NCBI GenBank assembly: GCA_964035015.1
Contig: OZ035997.1
Coordinates: 13,862,536 to 13,926,535, forward strand
Origin: Corallium rubrum
Taxonomy: Eukaryota; Cnidaria; Anthozoa; Scleralcyonacea; Coralliidae
Length of the DNA stretch: 64,000 bases
Direction: 5' to 3'
The first letter of the stretch is position 1; the number at the start of each line of letters is the position of its first letter. This document shows, piece after piece, positions 58,101-64,000 of the stretch. The notes beneath the pieces were generated by a model. It was not told where the DNA came from. It saw only the letters and a list, made by a program, of their open reading frames with translations, and ran no database searches. The translations under genes and the position numbers were made by a program.

Positions 58101-61100
58101 ACAAAAAAATAGGTACGCAATGCGTACATGTGACTGCCGCCGTTAGCAGTAATTTGTCTATAAAAACAGTAAACATAGTATTGTATTTATTGTATTTAAT
58201 AAGATCCTCAGTTAGCTAGTGCTAGTTTACACGAGGTCGTAAAATAAATAATTTGAATAATTAGTATATTTCCTAAAATTTTAAGTATAACTTCTATATA
58301 GTCAATGTTTTGTGATGTCTATGTAAAAGCCAGTGTGTAATTTAAGTTCGTAAGAGTGGCGAGACGAGTCACTGCCTATGCAGTTAGCATAATTCAACTA
58401 GATTTACAGTCATTTGCAACTCACTTTTCACCCAAATCTTCGGAAGTTCGCTCCGAAGTTCGTTCCGACGTTCGTTGTGAAGTTCGTAGTTCGTTTTGAA
58501 CTCTGCATTTGAGTGATTGCTTGGTTCAGTCAAATGCGTAGTTTAAAACGAACTTTGAACTTCCCAACGAACTTGCGTACATCGGAACGAACTTCCGAAG
58601 ATTTGGGTGAAAACTAAAAGTGAGTTACAAATGACTGTAAGGTAGTTTTATATATACTATAAGATAAACAACGTCACATGCAGTTTTGAAACAACTTTTT
58701 ACTTTGTAACTCAATGATAAATTATTACAAAAGCCTTTCCGAAGAGGAAAGATTAGAGGGCAGCGCATTTTTACACTTTTCAAAAGGGCAGAGAGCGGTC
58801 CAAATACGAGTAACTATTACGAGTTTCACTTCGAGCATTTCTCGAATATCGAAAAAAATAAAATACTTTATTCTTTTTAAGCTAGGCTGTTCAGGTTTTA
58901 GGTTCATCATTGCAGGGCAGCTAGACATGTACAAGAGATGCTCCAAGAATGTCAGAGTCAAATGATACAAGAGTAAAGAGAAAGACGGTTAACACATTTT
59001 GCAAAATAGCTTTTAGAGACATCGCGCCAACAAATGTATTCCTTCTTCTTCCGCATAAGTCTGAAACTTCAAAGTTGGGGCATCTTTTGTGCATATCCTC
59101 TCGTGTGATAAACCTAAAATCTGCACAAACCAGCTTTAATAGATTAATTTTTTAAATTTTTATTATTATTTTTTAATATGCAAACTATCAGTGAGGTCTT
59201 GACACCTTAGGTCCCGTTTACACTATTACGGTGCGCTAAGTCTTCAGTTCAAGAATCCCTACGGTTTTTTGTTGTGTTTACAAAACAAAACGTAGCGTAG
59301 TCACTACGCTTAGCACTCTGGGTGCAAATCATTACGCTACGGTAAATAGGAGAACTACGCGTTGTTCGTTATAATAATAGTGTAAATTACGTAAATTTTC
59401 TAAGTATGTCTACTTTATCCTGAGCGTTTACCGTACCGTAATAGTGTAAATTAAACGCGGTCTTAACCTATACATGGAAGAGCACGATAACACGTTCATA
59501 TAGGCGTCGACGCAACGGACGCCCAGGCTATCTATTTTGTGGCAAGTTGACAGAATTTTCCTTTAGGAGTTAGGGCATAGAGATCATATAAATACTAGAG
59601 GGGGCATCCTATCTTAATTTCAGTCAACAACGGGTAACCAATTGAACGCCGACATCTTGGATTTTTTGAGGCAAATATTAAGCGCGTTGGTTGGCAAAGG
59701 ACTGGGTCTAGTACATTTGCCAACCAATTGACTGAAATATCATAGGTAATGGCGGCTGCCATTGTGGTTACCAAAATTTCCCGCCAATGCCCCCTCAGAT
59801 ATTAGTTGAAATGGTAATATTTTCCATTCCTGCTTAAATACTATAGCCTCTCCTTGAAAAGTAAAGTTATAGTCTAGGGATGAATTGTAAACTTTGCACT
59901 CATTTGAAATATTTGCGACATCACATCAAGTAATTTAATTTGTCAAGTTAAATGTTATTCTATTCATAGAGATCATAACTAATTATATAGAGGGTGCAAT
60001 GGGGACAAAATCGGGTAGCCATTTGAAGGCTGCCATCTTGGATCAATTGGGGGCAAAATGCCAAAATTGCAAACCCGGAAATAAAACTACTTGGTCCCAG
60101 ACTTTTCCTACTATCCGAGAGCTCCTCGAGATGATCTCGGACATTCTGCAATTTTGACCTGATCCAAGATGGCAGCCTTCAACTGGTTACCCGCGTTTGA
60201 CTGGAGTCTCCCCAATGCCCTCTCTAGTTTTATTTATGATCGCTATTATTCTGTTACGATAGATTACAATTTTATTGAAACAGTCCAGGTCAATGCAAAT
60301 ATTTTATTTTTGGATAGTTGAATTGACATCATTTGCTTCGCATTGGTGGAAAATGTGAAAACATGTTGCTTGTGCATGATTATTGAGTTTAACTGATCTC
60401 AAACGAGACGCTTATTGGGCTTGGGTCAGGCGTTCACTCGGGTTACTGCGGAGCCTGAATCGAAGGTGAATGTGGTGCATTCTTCACACAGGTGAATGAA
60501 TCGAAGGGTGAAAACCCTGAAAAACTCTTGAAAATGACTAGTCATTCATGGAGTTTGTATCAAGGTTGAGTTATAAACATGCGCAATTGGGCACTACTAG
60601 TAGTCAATACATATTACTATTATGTTCTCAGGATTTTAGGTGAAGGAAAATTCGAGTGTAGAATATATACACCTAAAGGTTGTGTGTTCAATTCCTGCCG
60701 GAAGGCCTGTGTAGTTGCATTTTTTGCAGCTGGTCCCGGTGTCCTGAGAACATGCTATGTAATCAAGTGAAATGCCCAATATTACATATTACTATTATTA
60801 TGTTTTATAAAACTTATGATTGAATATTTGAATAACTTTTTTGAAACTAACATTCTGTTTCTAAATTTTATCAAAAACGGAGTGGATGTTTCTTTTTTAG
60901 CCGAACGGGAAGAAGGAAGACTGCGAAATGAGATGAAACGGATTCAAAACGATTTAAATGAGCTTGATGGACGTCGAAATATTGCTGAGGTATGACAGAC
61001 ATAGTCAATAACATCATCATTTTTATTTTTTAAATCGATTTTATTATCTTTTTTATTGCTGGGTTGCACGTTACTTCTTGGCGGCCATGTTGGTTGGTAG

Positions 61101-62142
61101 GTACAAAAAAATACCGTAAACTGCGGATTATAAGCCCTGGGCTTATACAATTTCGTAAGGGGTTTTGTTGGGCTTATACATGGGGGGGGGGGGGGGCGCT
61201 TATAAGTGGCATAAAAAACCGTTTGGGAATGAACTACTAAGAAATAAGTTGGGAGTAACATACGGCATTGTCGATGTACGTTTTTCATTTATGGATCTTT
61301 AATTAATCAAGCACTTAAATTTCACAATAAACAGGGGGCTTATATCGGGGGGGGGGGGGCTTATAACCGGAATATAATAATATAATATAATTTTTGTTTA
61401 TAAGTAAATGGGCTTATAAACGTAGGGCCTTATAAACGGGGGGGGGCTTATAATCCGCAGTTTACAGTATTATATTAGATATGCTATTGTATCTAACATG
61501 GCCGCTGTGTCTTTGTCCTTTAAATCTCAGGGGATTGATTTCAACCCACCAATGGCAGTAAAACGCATTGTACTGTGGCCACCTAACAAAGTTTTGATTA
61601 TAGAAGTTATATATAAGCCAATTAGCTAGCAAACCCATATTTCAAGCTAGAAACACCGATCAATGATAATAAAAACATGCAGTGCACACCAGTATACTCT
61701 CATACTTTGATGGGTTAATAAATAAAATTGCTCGGCTAACTTATTCAGACGTTTGTTGAATGGCTACGGTACAAGGCGTCTCACTATAAATTATAAAACT
61801 ATTTCTGTGTTATTTGCTGGGCATTCCTTTGATTTATCTGACGTGGTGTGGTCTCTTTTATTATCCTTAAATATCCATAACAGAAGCCTTACATATAAAA
61901 TTGAGTTTTTTCTTTATTTCTGCGATCTATTGCAGTTAGTTAACTTATCATATCAAAACTCATGTTTCCCTCAAACCCACTAGAACAATATATTTAAGAA
62001 GACCAAACAGTTGGAAGAACTCAAGTCACAAATGAACTGGGATCAAAAGGCTTTGGAAGCTTGGTTGGAAGAATCTGCAAGGCGTGATGAAGATGCATTG
62101 ATTCTTGAGAAGTATACCCGCTCTGACGATAGTAAAGTCAAG
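55162..62142 (+). CDS. CCDC39: CCDC39 (ciliary 96-nm ruler protein), first five coding exons
   Basis: Exons: 55162-55248, 56924-57043, 57511-57568, 60901-60989, 61984-62142; GT-AG throughout and phases agree. The protein starts [20 protein letters not shown], where GxAxPVAN-ENK matches the family start, then becomes coiled coil. Exon 5 encodes [20 protein letters not shown] and [16 protein letters not shown], nearly identical to vertebrate CCDC39. With CCDC40 it forms the 96-nm molecular ruler on the outer doublets that places inner dynein arms and the nexin-dynein complex in motile cilia (family knowledge). About 171 codons are present and the rest lies beyond 64000. Intron 1 holds an antisense LINE remnant. 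The promoter has an X-box. Confidence 0.95.
55507..56754 (-). pseudogene. Truncated non-LTR retrotransposon reverse transcriptase
   Basis: The frame opens at 56754 (after TAA 56757-56755) with [20 protein letters not shown], the start of an RT domain. It has motif A ([13 protein letters not shown]), motif B ([20 protein letters not shown]), motif C (YVDDS) and a thumb-like end to [10 protein letters not shown]. The usual C-terminal end is replaced by a Gly run from the C tract at 55640-55657 and then unrelated sequence. Endonuclease and the first part of RT are missing, so it is 5'-truncated. It belongs to a CR1/jockey-like group, judged by motif style. It lies antisense in intron 1 of CCDC39. 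Confidence 0.85.
58405..58640. mobile_element. Foldback MITE 'acagtcatttgcaactcact', copy 2
   Basis: The ends acagtcatttgcaactcact and agtgagttacaaatgactgt are inverted, with repeats of gaagttcgt inside. It matches 26058-26295. Confidence 0.7.
59210..59462. mobile_element. TIR element 'cccgtttacactattacggt'
   Basis: The left cccgtttacactattacggt pairs with the right taccgtaatagtgtaaatta. The interior has ctacgctt / aagcgtag type palindromes. About 250 bp with no ORF. Confidence 0.65.
59585..60235. mobile_element. Two adjacent related TIR elements ('tagagggggcat' / 'atgccctctcta')
   Basis: 59597-59805 and 59976-60227 each begin with tagaggg.gcaa/cat and end with its complement (atgccccctc, aatgccctctctag). 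Both contain gacatcttggat or gccatcttggat near gggtaacc/ggttaccc. Similar but not identical; in CCDC39 intron 3. Confidence 0.6.
61112..61467. mobile_element. TIR element 'taaactgcggattataagcc' with G tracts
   Basis: The left taccgtaaactgcggattat and right ataatccgcagtttacagta are inverted. Inside, gggcttata is repeated about seven times, interleaved with G runs of 8-14 bp. It sits in CCDC39 intron 4. The G runs open false frames. Confidence 0.75.
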
Positions 62143-62333
62143 GTATGGTTGAACAAATTAAAGTACTTAAAGGTGAAATGTAGGCTCGGTTCCAACCGTT
62201 TCTCTCGCCCTTTCCCTCTCTTGCAGGCGCTCCGAAACCACACCCGCTGGAAATCTAGCCCAGGCGAAATGCGTTGTAAATTTGTTTTCATTTTTATTAA
62301 ACTATAGACTATAGTGTAAACACACTGACAGCG

Positions 62334-63009
62334 CTCGAAATAACGCTGGGAAGTTGGGATGTCAGCATGACCGTTCAAGCGTGAATTTGGGGGGTCAACC
62401 ATTCCCTCTTAATTTGTACATTATACACAAAAGCGTTCATTTCTTGATTTGCACAGAAAGTGAAACAAAAAATATTTGAACGCTTTTTTGGTGGGATTTG
62501 GGGGATGTCGAACCGTATGACGGCCTTAAATGCATAGTAACTACTTAGCACTGTGAAATGTAAGTGAAGTTTAATTTTCCAATTTCCACCTAGCTTTAAT
62601 GCAGACAGAGAATCTCAATCGTAGACACATACATTATACAGGTGTCGTCACGTTTCTCATCTTTATAAACTTGTGGAAAATACACATATCGCTATACGGT
62701 CAGGTCTATATCTTTGTTTTTCGACAAGCGACAAAGCGGCACCGCACAAGTTCAGCAAACTTTACGCAAGCATTAATAAACTGGCTTAAAACCAACCTTG
62801 AGTCCTAAATTCATTTGAAGATTTCAACTGGAATGGTTTATGTTACCCCCTGTGTTTGAACTATAAAAGAGTGCAGGAAAAGTGATGACGTAAACCTTAT
62901 TTCGTTAAAACTTGAGCGGTCAAGTTGACCGCCCGTAAGTGATTTTGGGGGGTCAAATCGTGAAAGTGGGGGGTCATTGACCCCTGACGCCCCGTTATTT
63001 CGAGCGCTG
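62334..63009. mobile_element. TIR element with agcgctcgaaataacg ends
   Basis: The left cagcgctcgaaataacgctg and the right ccccgttatttcgagcgctg are inverted. Inside, ggggggtca type G runs near both ends pair imperfectly. About 675 bp, no recognisable transposase. Confidence 0.65.
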
Positions 63010-63298
63010 CACTGACAAAATTTCGATGGAAAATTACTTTAACATATGTTTAGAAGTATTGAATCAGATGTTTTCGTATTAAACTGGAAATCTTGTCATA
63101 TTCAAAATAGCGCATTGTCGGGAACTTTTGACGTCACATGCAGTTGACATTGTTAAGTACCATAGCATAGTCATAATTACACACGCTTTGTAGACACTTC
63201 TTTTTTATCAGTCAAAAATGGCATACTGAATAATTTTAATTGAAATAACGATTTAAATATAAAGCTCGATTGAAAACTTAGGCTCTATAGTTTGTTAA

Positions 63299-63769
63299 AG
63301 GACATTGGCAATAAAAATGAAGTTTGTCTAATTTGAAAGAACTCGTAAAATTGTAATAGAAGATCTTTTACAACTTTTTTGTATCTTTCTTTGTTTTTAA
63401 AATATTTTGGTTTGTTTGATATGTAAATTAGATTATCTCTGACGTCACGAGCAGGGTACAGTATTTTCATACATTACAAAATCACTTACACCTGTATGAT
63501 TGCTCAACATAAAATGTAAAATGTTTAGTGTCACAAGGCGTTTTTATGAGCACAGTTTAAAGTTATTTCGTTAAACAAACGTAGAAAAATAATTGATTTT
63601 GCTAGGTGTGAAAATACTGTACCCTGCTCCTGACGTCAGAGACCATCTCATTTACATATCAGACAAACTGGAATATCTTGAAACCGAAGAAAGATACAAA
63701 AAAATCTTCTATTACAGTTTTTCGTGTTCTTTCAAATTAGACAAAATTAATTTTTATTGCCAATGTCCT
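63299..63769. mobile_element. TTAA-flanked MITE (AGGACATTGG ends)
   Basis: TTAA at 63295-63298 and 63770-63773 flanks AGGACATTGGCAATAAAAAT and ATTTTTATTGCCAATGTCCT. The long arms include gtacagtattttcata and its complement. Same architecture as 50925-51346. Confidence 0.82.
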
Positions 63770-64000
63770 TTAAAGATCCAAAAATTATCGGAATATTTAG
63801 ACGAATTTTAATGGTCTACATAAACGTAAACGAGCGGGAATTCGGCCAAAACAAGAAGACTATGAGTCTACGACTATAAAAATGAATTTAACAACACTGA
63901 GAAATGTATGCATTATTTAATAGACCTTTCCGCATGAAGTGAATGGATCACGTGATCTTTCTTTTTGACAAATCTGATTGGCTAATGCCCAATGTTTGTC

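Larger units (their letters stand above)
57569..60900. other. CCDC39 intron 3 (3.3 kb), repeats only
   Basis: It holds a foldback MITE (58405-58640), a TIR element (59210-59462), a paired element (59585-60235) and a further inverted pair (60582-60770: gggcactactag ... tgcccaat). No exon of another gene is supported. Confidence 0.6.
62143..64000. other. CCDC39 intron 5 to end of window
   Basis: No further CCDC39 exon is seen. It holds a G-rich repeat with inverted 'cgctcgaaataacg' / 'cgttatttcgagcgc' ends (62334-63009), the TTAA MITE at 63299-63769, and a repeat (63920-64000) that matches 53440-53525 in reverse. Confidence 0.6.

Overview
The window is nuclear DNA from an animal: AT-rich, with GT-AG introns, genes separated by kilobases of non-coding DNA and very many small inverted-repeat transposons. 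The gene set (AIFM2-like, KLHL, MO25/CAB39, NOL7, CCDC39, short collagens) is metazoan. The signatures of a non-bilaterian animal, probably a cnidarian such as an anthozoan, are the Crypton-type (KIAA1958-like) recombinase remnants and the small secreted collagens. That placement is inference; no diagnostic marker is present.

Layout from left to right. 1-3957 (+) holds the last two coding exons of an AIFM2/FSP1-like oxidoreductase, whose 5' part lies off the window. 3958-7808 is a field of nested transposon remnants. 7809-13822 (-) and 18034-25234 (+) are two paralogous short-collagen genes arranged head to head as an inverted duplication. They share the same exon plan: a 5'UTR exon with a TATA box, a signal-peptide exon, a Gly-X-Y exon and a Cys-rich C-terminal exon. 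Each carries one single-base frame disruption. 27591-29378 (-) is an intronless BTB-BACK-Kelch (KLHL) gene. 33757-49643 (+) is a complete ten-coding-exon MO25/CAB39 gene whose introns hold a roughly 500 bp compound microsatellite and several TIR elements. 49644-54161 is repeat-rich intergenic DNA. 54195-54881 (-) is a NOL7-like nucleolar protein gene, divergent from CCDC39 (+, from 55162), whose first five coding exons are present before the window ends. The 280 bp between NOL7 and CCDC39 contain a consensus RFX X-box, fitting the ciliary role of CCDC39.

The genes are not an operon and, apart from the collagen pair and the NOL7/CCDC39 divergent promoter, show no sign of joint function. The most novel item is the collagen pair. 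It appears to encode small secreted triple-helical proteins ending in an eight-cysteine module that I do not recognise, with mirrored promoters. A TA-flanked transposon insertion is present in one arm and absent from the other, so it post-dates the duplication. The rest of the interest lies in transposon archaeology: several elements have readable target-site duplications (TA, TTA, TTAA, 8 bp, 9 bp) and some have empty sites within the same window.
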